From: Lachnospiraceae bacterium XBD2001
GTDB lineage: Bacteria > Bacillota > Clostridia > Lachnospirales > Lachnospiraceae
Reading direction: 5' to 3'
Assembly (NCBI GenBank): GCA_900116395.1
Contig: FPAN01000002.1
Coordinates: forward strand, 186,001 to 250,000
DNA length: 64,000 nucleotides
Positions within the stretch are counted from its first letter, which is position 1. Every line of letters begins with the position of its first letter. This document shows, piece after piece, positions 8,691 through 17,692 of the stretch. The notes beneath the pieces were generated by a model. That model saw only the letters and a list, made by a program, of their open reading frames with translations. It was not told the origin of the DNA and did no database searches. The position numbers and the translations under genes are program-made.

Positions 8691-9644
8691 ATGGGAGATT
8701 ATATCGTTAGAGCAACAGCAGCAAATGAGCAGGTACGCGCCTTCGCCATTACCTCCAAGAACCTGGTAGAGGAAGCAAGAAAGGCACATAACACCTCCGC
8801 AGAGGTAACAGCTGCCCTGGGACGAAGCTTATCCGCAGCCCTGATGATGGGTAGCATGATGAAGGGAGAGAAGGATCTTCTGACCCTGCGTCTTCAGGGA
8901 GACGGCCCGATGCGTGGCGTTACCGTAACCGCAGATGCCTCCGGTCACGTCAAAGGATTCGCCCTTCAACCAAGAGTGGACCTACCACTAAAGAACGGCA
9001 AACTGGATGTGGGCGGTGCCCTTGGTAACGGAATCATCCAGGTCATCAAGGATATGGGCCTGAAGGAGCCGTATGTAGGATCGGTGGATTTGCAGACCGG
9101 CGAGATTGCCGAGGACTTGACCTATTACTTCGCAGTCAGCGAGCAAACCCCGTCTTCCGTAGGCTTGGGCGTCTTGGTGAACCCGGATGAGAGCGTTATG
9201 GAAGCAGGTGGATTCATTATTCAACTTATGCCGGAGACCACGGATGAGACCATTGACCAGTTGGAAGCCAACATTTCCAACCTGCCATCTGTTACCAGCA
9301 TGTTAGCGGACGGTCTGACTCCGGAAGAAATCTTAGAAAAAGTATTAGAGGGCATGGACCTTGAGATTACCGCCCGTATGGATGCGAAGTTCAAGTGTGA
9401 TTGCTCCAGAGAGCGTGTGGAGCGAAGCCTGATTTCCTTATCCGATGAGGATCTGGATGAGATTATTTCCGATGATAAGCCGGTAGAGGTACGTTGCCAG
9501 TTCTGTAACAAGGCATACAATTTTACCATTCCGGAGATGAAGGAATTAAAAGAGATGCGTATTCAGGCCAGAGAGGAACGCCACAAGGCACGTCAGGAGC
9601 GCATCCAGGAACTGCAGGAGAAGCAGAAGAATAAGAACAAATAA
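8691..9644 (+). CDS. hslO: 33 kDa chaperonin Hsp33
   Basis: The 317-residue product is Hsp33, a holdase chaperone switched on by oxidation. The C-terminal zinc site is visible as CDCSRE and VRCQFCNKAY (CxC and CxxC, about residues 237-272). Loss of the zinc there activates the protein. The N-terminal substrate-binding domain starts DYIVRATAANEQVRAFAI. The ATG at 8691 has GAGG six bases before it, so it is preferred to the TTG at 8679. The C-terminal tail is a Lys/Glu/Gln-rich helix. nadE follows 11 bp downstream. Confidence 0.96.
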   Translation: MGDYIVRATAANEQVRAFAITSKNLVEEARKAHNTSAEVTAALGRSLSAALMMGSMMKGEKDLLTLRLQGDGPMRGVTVTADASGHVKGFALQPRVDLPLKNGKLDVGGALGNGIIQVIKDMGLKEPYVGSVDLQTGEIAEDLTYYFAVSEQTPSSVGLGVLVNPDESVMEAGGFIIQLMPETTDETIDQLEANISNLPSVTSMLADGLTPEEILEKVLEGMDLEITARMDAKFKCDCSRERVERSLISLSDEDLDEIISDDKPVEVRCQFCNKAYNFTIPEMKELKEMRIQAREERHKARQERIQELQEKQKNKNK

Positions 9645-9655
9645 GAGGAAATGAC

Positions 9656-11581
9656 ATGAGAGACGGATTTGTAAAGGTTGCAACAGTAACTCCGAAGCTT
9701 CAGGTAGCCGATATAGAATATAACGGAGATGTGATTGCACAGTACATGGAAGAAGCTTACGAGAACGGTGCCAAGGTTACCGTTTTTCCGGAGCTGTGCA
9801 TTACCGGATATACCTGCGGAGACTTGTTCTATCAGGAATTGTTATTAACACGGGCAGCCAAGGAATTGGTGCGCTTGGCCGGCGAGACGGAAGGCAAGGA
9901 CGGCTTGTACTTCGTAGGACTTCCGGTAAGTGTTCAGGGCAAAATCTATAACGTGGCAGCAGCCCTTTCCAACGGAGAGATTCTTGGATTGGTGCCAAAG
10001 AGCTATCTTCCCACTTATGGTGAATTCTATGAGGGAAGGCAGTTCACACCGGCTTTTTCCGGGAAGTGCCTCGTAGAGTTGGTTCCGGGGATGGAACCGG
10101 TTATGATGGGAACAGACCTCCTTTTTACCTGTGAGACCATGCCGAATCTGGTAGTGGCTGCAGAGATTTGTGAGGACTTATGGACCCCGAATCCACCAAG
10201 CGTACGCCATGCCATGAATGGCGCTACCGTCATTGTGAATCTGTCTGCTTCCGATGAGATTACCGGTAAGAGCGATTACCGTCGCATGCTTGTAATGCAG
10301 CAGTCTGCCAGACTGTACTGCGGATATCTCTACGCCAGTGCAGGTGTGGAGGAGTCTACCCAGGACGTGGTCTACTCCGGTCATAATCTGATTGCAGAGG
10401 GTGGACGTATTTTAAAAGAGAGTCCACTGTTCCACGAGGGCATCATCTACAGTGAGTTGGATGTGAATTACTTAGCTTCCCGCCGTCGCGGCATGTCCAC
10501 CTTCGCCGCTTTGCATGGGGAAGGCTATGAGCGTCGCAGTTTCTATGCGGAAGTGGAAGATACGGAATTGACCAGAACCTTTGCCAAGACTCCGTTCGTT
10601 CCGTCCGCACAGAGCGATTTGGCAAAGCGTTGTGAGGAAATCCTTAACATTCAGTCCTATGGACTTCGGAAGCGCCTGGTACATACCCACTGCAAGACCG
10701 CAGTACTTGGTATCTCCGGTGGATTGGATTCCACATTGGCGCTACTTGTTACGGTTCGTGCCTTTGCATTGGCCGGATTGGACCCGAAGGGCATTATTGC
10801 TGTTACCATGCCGGGCTTTGGTACCACGGACCGTACCTATGACAATGCGGTGAACATGATTCGGGAGCTGGGCGTGACCTTCCGTGAGGTCGATATTAAG
10901 GCTGCGGTGAACCAGCATTTTTCCGATATCGGACAGAATCCAAGCAACCATGATGTTACCTATGAGAACTCTCAGGCAAGAGAGCGGACCCAGATTCTTA
11001 TGGATATCGCCAACAAGGAAGGCGGCCTGGTCATCGGAACCGGTGACTTGTCCGAATTGGCCCTTGGATGGGCAACCTATAATGGTGACCACATGTCCAT
11101 GTACGGCGTCAACGCTTCTATTCCGAAGACCTTAGTGCGCCACTTGGTACGTTACTATGCGGATGCACTATGTACGGATACGCCAAAGCTTGCCAAGGTG
11201 CTCTACGATGTATTGGATACGCCAGTATCACCGGAATTGTTGCCGCCCAAGAACGGTACCATTTCACAGAAGACCGAAGAGTTGGTGGGCCCATACGAGC
11301 TCCACGACTTTTTCCTATATTACTTCATGCGTTACGGCTGCACGCCGAAAAAGATTTACCGTATCGCTTGTTTGACCTTCGCGGATGAATACGATGCGGC
11401 AACGGTATTGAAGTGGGAAAAGAACTTCTTCCGTAGATTTTTTGCACAGCAGTTCAAGAGATCCTGCCTGCCGGACGGCCCGAAGGTAGGAACCGTGGCA
11501 CTGTCCCCGCGTGGAGACTGGAGAATGCCAAGCGATGCTTCTTGTGCGCTTTGGATGGGAGAACTGGAAGAATTATCTTAA
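9656..11581 (+). CDS. nadE: Glutamine-dependent NAD+ synthetase
   Basis: This 641-residue two-domain enzyme makes NAD+ from deamido-NAD+, ATP and glutamine. The N-terminal nitrilase-type glutaminase domain has the triad Glu46, Lys115 and Cys172 (in AAEICEDLW). The C-terminal synthetase domain has the pyrophosphatase loop SGGLDS at 354-359. The long form with its own glutaminase is normal for Clostridia. It starts 11 bp after hslO and ends 18 bp before the GGDEF gene, so a hslO-nadE-GGDEF transcript is likely. Confidence 0.97.
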   Translation: MRDGFVKVATVTPKLQVADIEYNGDVIAQYMEEAYENGAKVTVFPELCITGYTCGDLFYQELLLTRAAKELVRLAGETEGKDGLYFVGLPVSVQGKIYNVAAALSNGEILGLVPKSYLPTYGEFYEGRQFTPAFSGKCLVELVPGMEPVMMGTDLLFTCETMPNLVVAAEICEDLWTPNPPSVRHAMNGATVIVNLSASDEITGKSDYRRMLVMQQSARLYCGYLYASAGVEESTQDVVYSGHNLIAEGGRILKESPLFHEGIIYSELDVNYLASRRRGMSTFAALHGEGYERRSFYAEVEDTELTRTFAKTPFVPSAQSDLAKRCEEILNIQSYGLRKRLVHTHCKTAVLGISGGLDSTLALLVTVRAFALAGLDPKGIIAVTMPGFGTTDRTYDNAVNMIRELGVTFREVDIKAAVNQHFSDIGQNPSNHDVTYENSQARERTQILMDIANKEGGLVIGTGDLSELALGWATYNGDHMSMYGVNASIPKTLVRHLVRYYADALCTDTPKLAKVLYDVLDTPVSPELLPPKNGTISQKTEELVGPYELHDFFLYYFMRYGCTPKKIYRIACLTFADEYDAATVLKWEKNFFRRFFAQQFKRSCLPDGPKVGTVALSPRGDWRMPSDASCALWMGELEELS

Positions 11582-11599
11582 CCGAGGGGAGGTCAGCCA

Positions 11600-13573
11600 A
11601 TGGCAAAAAAGTCTGCAAAAATCGGTGTTTTATTAGGTAATGCTCATGCTGCGTTTCCACAGCGATTGATTGAGAATTTTTGCGAGTGGGCAGACAACAA
11701 GGGGGTACAGTTGTTTTTCTTCCTAGGAACCGAGAGCCGTGGTGTGAAGGTGCACCCGGACGAGGAAGAGGAAGATTTCGACTATCAGTACCAAACCATT
11801 TACGATTATGCGCGGTTTGCGGATTTGGATGCGGTGATTGTGGTCTACGGATGTATTACCACCGCCCAGAACCTTCCGGACAAGAAGGCGTTCCTGCAGC
11901 GCTTCCACGGGATTCCATGCGTGGTGCTGCAGGCGGAGTGTGACCCGGAGGATGGTGTCTACATCTGTCCCGACAACTATCGCGGCATGTTTGAGTGCGT
12001 GGTACATCTGGTGCGGGAGCATGATCGCAAGAAGATTGCGTATCTGTCCGGACCGACCAATAACAATGAGAGCTTAGTGCGTCTACAGGCCTATCGGGAC
12101 GCCATGGCCAAGAACAACCGGGAAGTGACGGAGTCCATGATTGCGTACGGCGATTTTTCCGAGTACGTGGATGACCAGGTAGAACAATTGCTGCGGGACA
12201 ACCCGGATTTGGATGCCATTATTTGCGGTAACGATGAGATGGCCCTGGCGGTGTATCGTGTGTGCGAGGCTCATCATTTGAAGATTGGCAAGGATATTGC
12301 GGTAACGGGATTTGATGATACGCCCCGTTCCAAGTATTTAGAGCCGCCTCTGACCACGGTGCGTCAGTTGGCGGATTATATGGTTTCCTGCGCCCTGACA
12401 ACAGCCTTAGAGCTGATTCGCGGGGAAAAGTCGGAGTCCCGGAAGATTCCGGTGGAATTCGTACAGCGTGGGTCCTGCGGATGCAAGTACGATGCGGACC
12501 ATGGATACCATAAGAACTTCGAAAAATCCGAAGAATCTATTTCGGATACCATCGACCGATTGACCCATTCCTATCAGCGGACCTTAAGTGGACCGTTTAT
12601 GATTCGAAAGCTGATTCAGACAGCAGGTTCCTTGGATTTGTTCCTGCGAAAAGCCATGGAGGAATTGCAGAACCAGGGCGCAAGGAATGCCTATATTTAC
12701 CTGGAGGCAACCCAGGAAATCGCAAGCATCGAGGAATGGAAGGTGCCGGAACAGATCTATCTGGCAGCCAGCCTGATTGGCGGTACCATTTCCACCTATC
12801 GCCGGACGCCGGATACCATCATATCCATGGGTGGCGGGCTTCTGCGGAAAAACAGCGGTAAAGCCTATTATGCTTTCTTGCTCTTCGACGGACAGCGCAA
12901 TTATGGATTTATGTTGGTGGATATTGACCGGTTGGACGTTAGCTTTTTCCACATGCTGGCGTTGCAGCTTGGTACCGCTTTCCACTACCAGGAACTGGTG
13001 CTAACGGAGGCTAGATCCCGTCAGATGCTGATGGAACAAAATGATCTGTTGAACATGAATGCAACGGTGGATGAGCTGACGAAGCTGTATAATCGCCGTG
13101 GCATGATTGAGCAGGTGATTCATATGGCCCATACCGAGGCCGGTAAGACAGCCATTGCGGTGATGGCGGATTTGGATCATCTGAAGGAGATTAACGATAC
13201 TTTTGGCCATGCAGACGGGGACTTCGCCATTAAGAGCGGTGCCCAGATTCTACGGGGTGCCCTTGGCAAGCAGGCTTTCATTAGCCGTTTGGGCGGCGAT
13301 GAGTATTTTGCCATGATTGTACCGAAGAAGGAATGGTCCCAGGAGGAACTGGCCAAGGAGCTTGCCGCCATCGGTCCTCGTATCGATGAGAGCTGTATGA
13401 CCTTTAACCTGTTAACAGGCAAGCCTTACTTTGTGGAGCTCTCCCACGGGGTGATTTCCGTGAAGCTTAGCAGTGACCTGGATTTTACCAAACTCTTAGA
13501 AGAGGTGGACGTCCAACTGTACGAAGACAAGAAGTTGCGACGGAAGTCCATCCGACGGGAATTGTACCAGTAA
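11600..13573 (+). CDS. Diguanylate cyclase with cytosolic LacI-type periplasmic-binding sensor
   Basis: The 657-residue protein has no signal peptide or membrane segment. Residues about 5-300 form a periplasmic-binding-protein-like domain of the LacI/GalR C-terminal type, with VAVTGFDDTPRSKYLEPPLTTVR being family-typical in pieces such as GFDDTP and PPLTTV. A middle region of about 170 residues may be a GAF-like or helical linker. A C-terminal GGDEF domain follows (DELTKLYNRRG, then RLGGDEY). The last motif residue is Tyr rather than Phe, which occurs in active enzymes. The inhibitory RxxD site is replaced by GKQA. It probably makes cyclic di-GMP in response to a small ligand such as a sugar. 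Confidence 0.88.
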   Translation: MAKKSAKIGVLLGNAHAAFPQRLIENFCEWADNKGVQLFFFLGTESRGVKVHPDEEEEDFDYQYQTIYDYARFADLDAVIVVYGCITTAQNLPDKKAFLQRFHGIPCVVLQAECDPEDGVYICPDNYRGMFECVVHLVREHDRKKIAYLSGPTNNNESLVRLQAYRDAMAKNNREVTESMIAYGDFSEYVDDQVEQLLRDNPDLDAIICGNDEMALAVYRVCEAHHLKIGKDIAVTGFDDTPRSKYLEPPLTTVRQLADYMVSCALTTALELIRGEKSESRKIPVEFVQRGSCGCKYDADHGYHKNFEKSEESISDTIDRLTHSYQRTLSGPFMIRKLIQTAGSLDLFLRKAMEELQNQGARNAYIYLEATQEIASIEEWKVPEQIYLAASLIGGTISTYRRTPDTIISMGGGLLRKNSGKAYYAFLLFDGQRNYGFMLVDIDRLDVSFFHMLALQLGTAFHYQELVLTEARSRQMLMEQNDLLNMNATVDELTKLYNRRGMIEQVIHMAHTEAGKTAIAVMADLDHLKEINDTFGHADGDFAIKSGAQILRGALGKQAFISRLGGDEYFAMIVPKKEWSQEELAKELAAIGPRIDESCMTFNLLTGKPYFVELSHGVISVKLSSDLDFTKLLEEVDVQLYEDKKLRRKSIRRELYQ

Positions 13574-13580
13574 AAGCCTA

Positions 13581-13612
13581 AGAGAACCCTACGATTGCAG
13601 GGTTCTCTTTTT
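13581..13612 (+). terminator. Rho-independent terminator after the GGDEF gene
   Basis: AGAGAACCCT (13581-13590) pairs perfectly with AGGGTTCTCT (13599-13608) and is followed by TTTT. Confidence 0.88.
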
Positions 13613-13614
13613 GT

Positions 13615-13642
13615 TTGACTTTTAACAAATACCTCTTATAAT
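13615..13642 (+). promoter_or_regulatory. Promoter for the L,D-transpeptidase gene
   Basis: TTGACT (13615-13620) and TATAAT (13637-13642) are spaced by 16 bp, directly after the preceding terminator. Confidence 0.75.
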
Positions 13643-13696
13643 AAGAGAAGTGTTAAAAAAAGTTTATATTTTTCCTTATTGAAGAAAGGTGAAGAA

Positions 13697-15355
13697 ATGG
13701 GTTCCGAAGAAAAAGATTTAAAGGATATCCAGAAGGTTTCCGGCGGTAAAAAAGCTGCGATTATTGCCGGATGTATTGTGGGCGTTTTAGCAGTAGTTTA
13801 CGTAGGATTGGGTGTATTTTTCCAGAGTCACTTCTACTTCCGTAGTACGGTGAACGGTGTGAATGCATCTGCAGCTTCCTTAGATACGGTGAAGTCCCGT
13901 ATTCGTAAGCAGGCAGATGACTATCAGCTGACACTGACCGAGGCCGGCGGCAAGACCGAGACCATCGGAAGCAGCGAGGTTGGATTGACTGTAGATTTGG
14001 ACAGTGGCGCCATCGATCGTTTGCTGGAAGGACAGAACGGATTCCTTTGGGGCGGACATCTTTTTGTACCGGTGGAATACGTTAGCGAGTCCTTGGTATC
14101 TGTGGATTCTTCTGCGGTAGCGAAGACCGTTGCTGGCCTTGACTGCACCAATGATAAGAATGCCAAGAAGACACAGAACGCAACCTACCAGATGAAGAAC
14201 GATGTCTTCTCTGTGAAGGAAGAGGTTTATGGTACCGAGGTTGATCAGAAGGCATTGGCCAAGAACGTGGCAGACGCTATGATTTCCCTGCAGGATACCT
14301 TGGATTTGGAAGAGAGCGCAAGCTACGTACAGCCAACGGTTCTTTCCGATAATGAGGAATTGAATGATCTGATTGATCGCTTGAATGATATTGTGAAGGT
14401 GAAGTTCACCTACACCATCGGTAGCAAGAATGTAACCTTAAGCGCAGATGAGATTGCAAGCTGGTTACAGATTAATGATGATTTGGAGATTGCTTTTGAT
14501 GAGGAAGCAATGGCAGAATACATCGACGGTATGGCGAAGGAAGTCAATACCGCAGGCACCAGACGAAGCCTGGTTACCCAGCATGGTACCACCGTTACAT
14601 TGGCACCGGGTAACTATGGATGGAGAGTGGATAAGGAAGGCGAGCTTGCTCAGTTAGAGGAAGACCTTCTTGGCGGCAAGGATGTCAGCCGTGATTTGGT
14701 TTATTCCACTACCGCACACAGCCATGACGGCAATGATTACGGCGACAGCTATGTAGAAGTCGATATGTCTGCACAGCACGTATGGCTGATTATGCACGGA
14801 CAGGTTGTTGCTGAGTCCGATTGTGTAACCGGTGATGTATCCCGTAACCGTCTGACTCCGGTTGGTGCGTTCCGCATTACTTACTGTGAGAAGGATGCAA
14901 TCTTAAAGGGCGAGAATTATCGTACCCATGTAAATTACTGGATGCCATTCGCAGGGGACTGTGGATTACATGATGCTACCTGGCGTCGTGGATTCGGCGG
15001 AGATATTTATCTGACCGATGGATCTCATGGATGTGTCAATCTTCCATTGTCCATGGCCAAGACCATTTTCTCCAATGTAGAGACCGGATTCCCGGTATTG
15101 GTATACGGCGGTTTGACCTCCATGCCAATGTCTGAGGAAGAGGCTGCAGCCCGTGTAGACGAGGTAGTTGGAGCTATTAATGCCATTGGTGATCCGAATA
15201 GCATTACACCGGACAATGTAGCGATTCTACAGAATGCCATCACATTGTTCTATGCACTTCCGGAGCAGTATCGTGGCAACGTTGGTAACCAGGATATCAT
15301 GCATCAGGCAGTGAACAATTACCGTGCAAATTACGATGCACATGCTTTTTACTAA
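13697..15355 (+). CDS. L,D-transpeptidase with peptidoglycan-binding region (YkuD family)
   Basis: The 552-residue protein has a short cytosolic N terminus, one membrane segment (about residues 20-42, AAIIAGCIVGVLAVVYVGLG), a long extracellular region of the VanW/PG-binding-4 type, and a C-terminal YkuD catalytic domain. The catalytic signature is HVNYWMPF followed by SHGCVNLP, in which the Cys is the nucleophile. Such enzymes form 3-3 cross-links in peptidoglycan or attach proteins to it. The ATG at 13697 has an AAGGTG site five bases before it and is preferred over the upstream TTG at 13679. An extra segment of about 75 residues follows the catalytic domain. Confidence 0.93.
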   Translation: MGSEEKDLKDIQKVSGGKKAAIIAGCIVGVLAVVYVGLGVFFQSHFYFRSTVNGVNASAASLDTVKSRIRKQADDYQLTLTEAGGKTETIGSSEVGLTVDLDSGAIDRLLEGQNGFLWGGHLFVPVEYVSESLVSVDSSAVAKTVAGLDCTNDKNAKKTQNATYQMKNDVFSVKEEVYGTEVDQKALAKNVADAMISLQDTLDLEESASYVQPTVLSDNEELNDLIDRLNDIVKVKFTYTIGSKNVTLSADEIASWLQINDDLEIAFDEEAMAEYIDGMAKEVNTAGTRRSLVTQHGTTVTLAPGNYGWRVDKEGELAQLEEDLLGGKDVSRDLVYSTTAHSHDGNDYGDSYVEVDMSAQHVWLIMHGQVVAESDCVTGDVSRNRLTPVGAFRITYCEKDAILKGENYRTHVNYWMPFAGDCGLHDATWRRGFGGDIYLTDGSHGCVNLPLSMAKTIFSNVETGFPVLVYGGLTSMPMSEEEAAARVDEVVGAINAIGDPNSITPDNVAILQNAITLFYALPEQYRGNVGNQDIMHQAVNNYRANYDAHAFY

Positions 15356-15366
15356 GAAGTGAATGA

Positions 15367-15400
15367 ATAGGAGACTGACCCAGGTTGGTCTCCTATCTTT
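15367..15400 (+). terminator. Hairpin after the L,D-transpeptidase gene
   Basis: ATAGGAGAC (15367-15375) pairs with GTCTCCTAT (15388-15396). The T tract is short (CTTT), so termination may be partial. Confidence 0.6.
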
Positions 15401-15426
15401 GAATAAAGGAAAAGGAAAAGAAAAAG

Positions 15427-16482
15427 ATGAGTTGGGAAGAGAACGTACGTCGCGTGGTTCCTTATGTACCGGGCGAGCAACCAAAAGAACAGAACATTAT
15501 CAAGTTAAACACCAATGAGAACCCATATCCGCCGGCACCGGCCGTAGAAGAGGTGCTACGGACCTTTGGAACCGAGGAACTTCGGAAGTATCCGGACCCT
15601 ACGGTAGGAAGCCTGATTGGGGCTTTATCCGATACCTATCAGGTACCGGCGGACCAGATTTTTGTTGGCGTAGGAAGCGATGATGTCCTGGCGATGAGCT
15701 TCCTAACATTTTTCCACGGCAAGAAGCCGATTCTGTTCCCGGATATTACCTATTCCTTCTATGATGTGTGGGCCCAGGAATTCGAGATTCCTTATGAGAC
15801 CAAGGCCTTGAAGGAGGACTTCTCCATCGATCCTGCGGATTACATGGGAGCCAATGGTGGTATTGTGATTCCCAATCCCAATGCCCCGACCGGCTTAGAA
15901 GCCAGACGGGATACCATTGAGATGATTGTGGCGTCCAATCCGGATTCCGTTGTGATTATCGATGAAGCCTATGTGGATTTCGGCGGAGAGAGCGTGTTGC
16001 CGTTGATTGAACGGTATGATAACTTATTGGTTGTTATGACCTTCTCCAAGTCCAGATCCTTAGCGGGAAGCCGTATCGGATTTGCCATGGGCTCCAAGAA
16101 GTTGATTGGATACCTAAACGATGTGAAGTACTCCTTCAATTCTTACACCATGGACCGCTTAACGATGGCGGTTGGTTGTGCGGCCTTATCGGATCACGCA
16201 TATTTCTTGGACTGCTGCAAGCGGATTGTAGCCACCAGAGAATGGACCAAGCAGGAATTGTCTGCTCTGGGATTTTCCTTCCCGGACAGCCACACCAACT
16301 TCATTTTTGCCAAGCATAAGACTTGGAATGCCAAGCAGCTCTTTACGGATTTGAAGGCTGCCGGCATCTATGTCCGTTACTTCGACAAGCCGCGGATCAA
16401 CGAGTATCTGCGCATCAGTATCGGAACCGATGAGGAGATGAAGGCCCTCATCGACTTTTTGAAAAATTATCAGCAAGCGTAG
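15427..16482 (+). CDS. hisC: Histidinol-phosphate aminotransferase
   Basis: This 351-residue class II PLP aminotransferase matches HisC, which converts imidazole-acetol phosphate and glutamate to histidinol phosphate. Visible motifs are KLNTNENPYPP near the N terminus, NPNAPTG, IIDEAYVDFGG, the PLP lysine in TFSKSRSLAGSRIGFA, and a C-terminal RYFDKPRINEYLRISIGT. No other his gene is nearby, so it is an orphan copy. In such cases the enzyme may also serve aromatic amino acids. It starts after a short A/G-rich leader with GGAAAAG and is followed 8 bp later by a membrane protein gene. Confidence 0.92.
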   Translation: MSWEENVRRVVPYVPGEQPKEQNIIKLNTNENPYPPAPAVEEVLRTFGTEELRKYPDPTVGSLIGALSDTYQVPADQIFVGVGSDDVLAMSFLTFFHGKKPILFPDITYSFYDVWAQEFEIPYETKALKEDFSIDPADYMGANGGIVIPNPNAPTGLEARRDTIEMIVASNPDSVVIIDEAYVDFGGESVLPLIERYDNLLVVMTFSKSRSLAGSRIGFAMGSKKLIGYLNDVKYSFNSYTMDRLTMAVGCAALSDHAYFLDCCKRIVATREWTKQELSALGFSFPDSHTNFIFAKHKTWNAKQLFTDLKAAGIYVRYFDKPRINEYLRISIGTDEEMKALIDFLKNYQQA

Positions 16483-16490
16483 GAGACAGT

Positions 16491-16991
16491 ATGGAATCTT
16501 TAGTTATACTTTTTACGGAAACCCTTGGAAAATACGTATCCAGAGAAGTGGTGATCTTCGTCATTTCCCTGATGCCGCTTCTGGAGTTACGTGGTGGCCT
16601 ATTGGCAGCTTCTCTTTTGAATGTGCCGATTCTTCGTGCCATCCCGATCTGCATCATCGGTAATATCATTCCGATTCCGTTTATTCTGTTGTTCATCCGC
16701 AAGATTTTCCAGTGGATGAAGAACTTCAAGATTTTCCGTGGCTTCGTGGAGAAGTTGGAAGCCCGTGCCATGAAGAAGAGTGATAGCGTATCCAATTCCG
16801 AGTTCATCGGATTGATGCTGTTTGTTGGAATTCCAATCCCGGGTACCGGCGCATGGACCGGATCTCTGATTGCAGCACTTTTGGAGATGGATGTGAAGAA
16901 GGCGGTTGTGGCAGAGCTCTGCGGCATTGTTATTGCAACGATAATTATGAGCTTTGTTTCCTACGGTTTGTTGGGAGCGATTGTACACTAG
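16491..16991 (+). CDS. Small multidrug-export-type membrane protein (COG2426 family)
   Basis: The 166-residue protein has about four membrane helices. It matches the family annotated as putative small multidrug export proteins (Sm_multidrug_ex), with the signature LMPLLELRGGLLAAS near residues 25-40 and GIPIPGTGAWTGSLIA near 110-125. The transport role of the family is an old annotation with little direct evidence. It lies 8 bp after hisC and is followed by two very small genes with good ribosome sites, probably in one transcript. Confidence 0.85.
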   Translation: MESLVILFTETLGKYVSREVVIFVISLMPLLELRGGLLAASLLNVPILRAIPICIIGNIIPIPFILLFIRKIFQWMKNFKIFRGFVEKLEARAMKKSDSVSNSEFIGLMLFVGIPIPGTGAWTGSLIAALLEMDVKKAVVAELCGIVIATIIMSFVSYGLLGAIVH

Positions 16992-17001
16992 GAGATGCGA
17001 C

Positions 17002-17208
17002 ATGAATTGGATGGGAATGTTGATTAACCTGTTCGCAATTATCTGCGGACTGGCTGCTTATATCGGAATTATGAATTCCAAGTTTGGTAAGGAACACGCG
17101 AACCTACAGTATGTCATTATGCTACTGACGATTATCTTAGCCTGCCTGGTAGGTGGCCTGCTTCGTGTAGCGGTTGGATACTTCATGGGTGTTCCGGTCC
17201 ATGTGTAA
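17002..17208 (+). CDS. Small two-helix membrane protein
   Basis: This 68-residue protein has two hydrophobic segments (MLINLFAIICGLAAYIGI and YVIMLLTIILACLVGGLL) joined by a short polar loop (NSKFGKEHANLQ). The ATG at 17002 follows GGAG at a suitable distance. It sits 10 bp after the export-type gene and 13 bp before the DUF6472 gene. I do not recognise a function. Confidence 0.7.
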   Translation: MNWMGMLINLFAIICGLAAYIGIMNSKFGKEHANLQYVIMLLTIILACLVGGLLRVAVGYFMGVPVHV

Positions 17209-17221
17209 TTAGGAGGTGCCT

Positions 17222-17404
17222 ATGGCTGAAGGCAATCAGTGTGATACCTGCAACAACCTGGTATACGACGAAGAGATGGAAGAATATGTCTGCGATATGG
17301 ATATGGACGAGGATGATTATGCGCGCCTGATGGGGAGCCATCGCGCCACTTGCCCGTACTACCAAAACGGGGATGAATATCGCGTGGTAAGACATCAAAT
17401 GTAG
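17222..17404 (+). CDS. DUF6472 family small Cys-rich protein
   Basis: The 60-residue protein MAEGNQCDTCNNLVYDEE has paired cysteines (CDTC near residues 7-10, then C24 and C44). The acidic CDMDMDEDD block and the CPYYQNGDEYRVVRHQ ending are features I associate with the Lachnospiraceae DUF6472 family. The cysteines suggest metal or zinc binding, but no function is known. An AGGAGG site lies 6 bases before the ATG at 17222. A strong terminator follows at 17516. Confidence 0.8.
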   Translation: MAEGNQCDTCNNLVYDEEMEEYVCDMDMDEDDYARLMGSHRATCPYYQNGDEYRVVRHQM

Positions 17405-17439
17405 TGACATCGGATGTAGTGACTCAGATAATCTCCCGC

Positions 17440-17616
17440 CCTGGGACAACGTTATATTCTCACGCGGGATCGCTCGCGCTTCCTGCGTGAACGTAGCGGT
17501 ACATACAGAACTATAAAAGAGAGGATTTGCTCCGTGAACGGGCAATCCTCTCTTTTTTAGTTCCTAGTGCCGACGTTCACTAAGGCCCGCTACTGAGAAT
17601 ACAACGTTGCCCCAGG
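17440..17616 (+). repeat. Fold-back element with 23-bp terminal inverted repeats (MITE-like)
   Basis: The ends, CCTGGGACAACGTTATATTC onward (17440-17462) and its inverted partner (17594-17616), match at 21 of 23 positions. Further in, GTGAACGTAGCGG near 17487 pairs imperfectly with a partner near 17569-17590. The whole 177 bp can therefore fold into one long imperfect hairpin with the terminator at 17516-17558 near its tip. No open reading frame or clear target duplication is visible. It may be a miniature transposable element or a large structured terminator. Confidence 0.6.
17516..17558 (+). terminator. Rho-independent terminator
   Basis: AGAGAGGATT(T)GC pairs with GCAATCCTCTCT across a 10-base loop and is followed by six T. 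It ends the hisC-to-DUF6472 transcript. Confidence 0.85.
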
Positions 17617-17692
17617 CCGGGGCGTTTGTTGTGTTTGAGCGTACGCTGCGCTCCGTCATATCATGAGTGCCTTACCAATCAAGAGGAGACAA

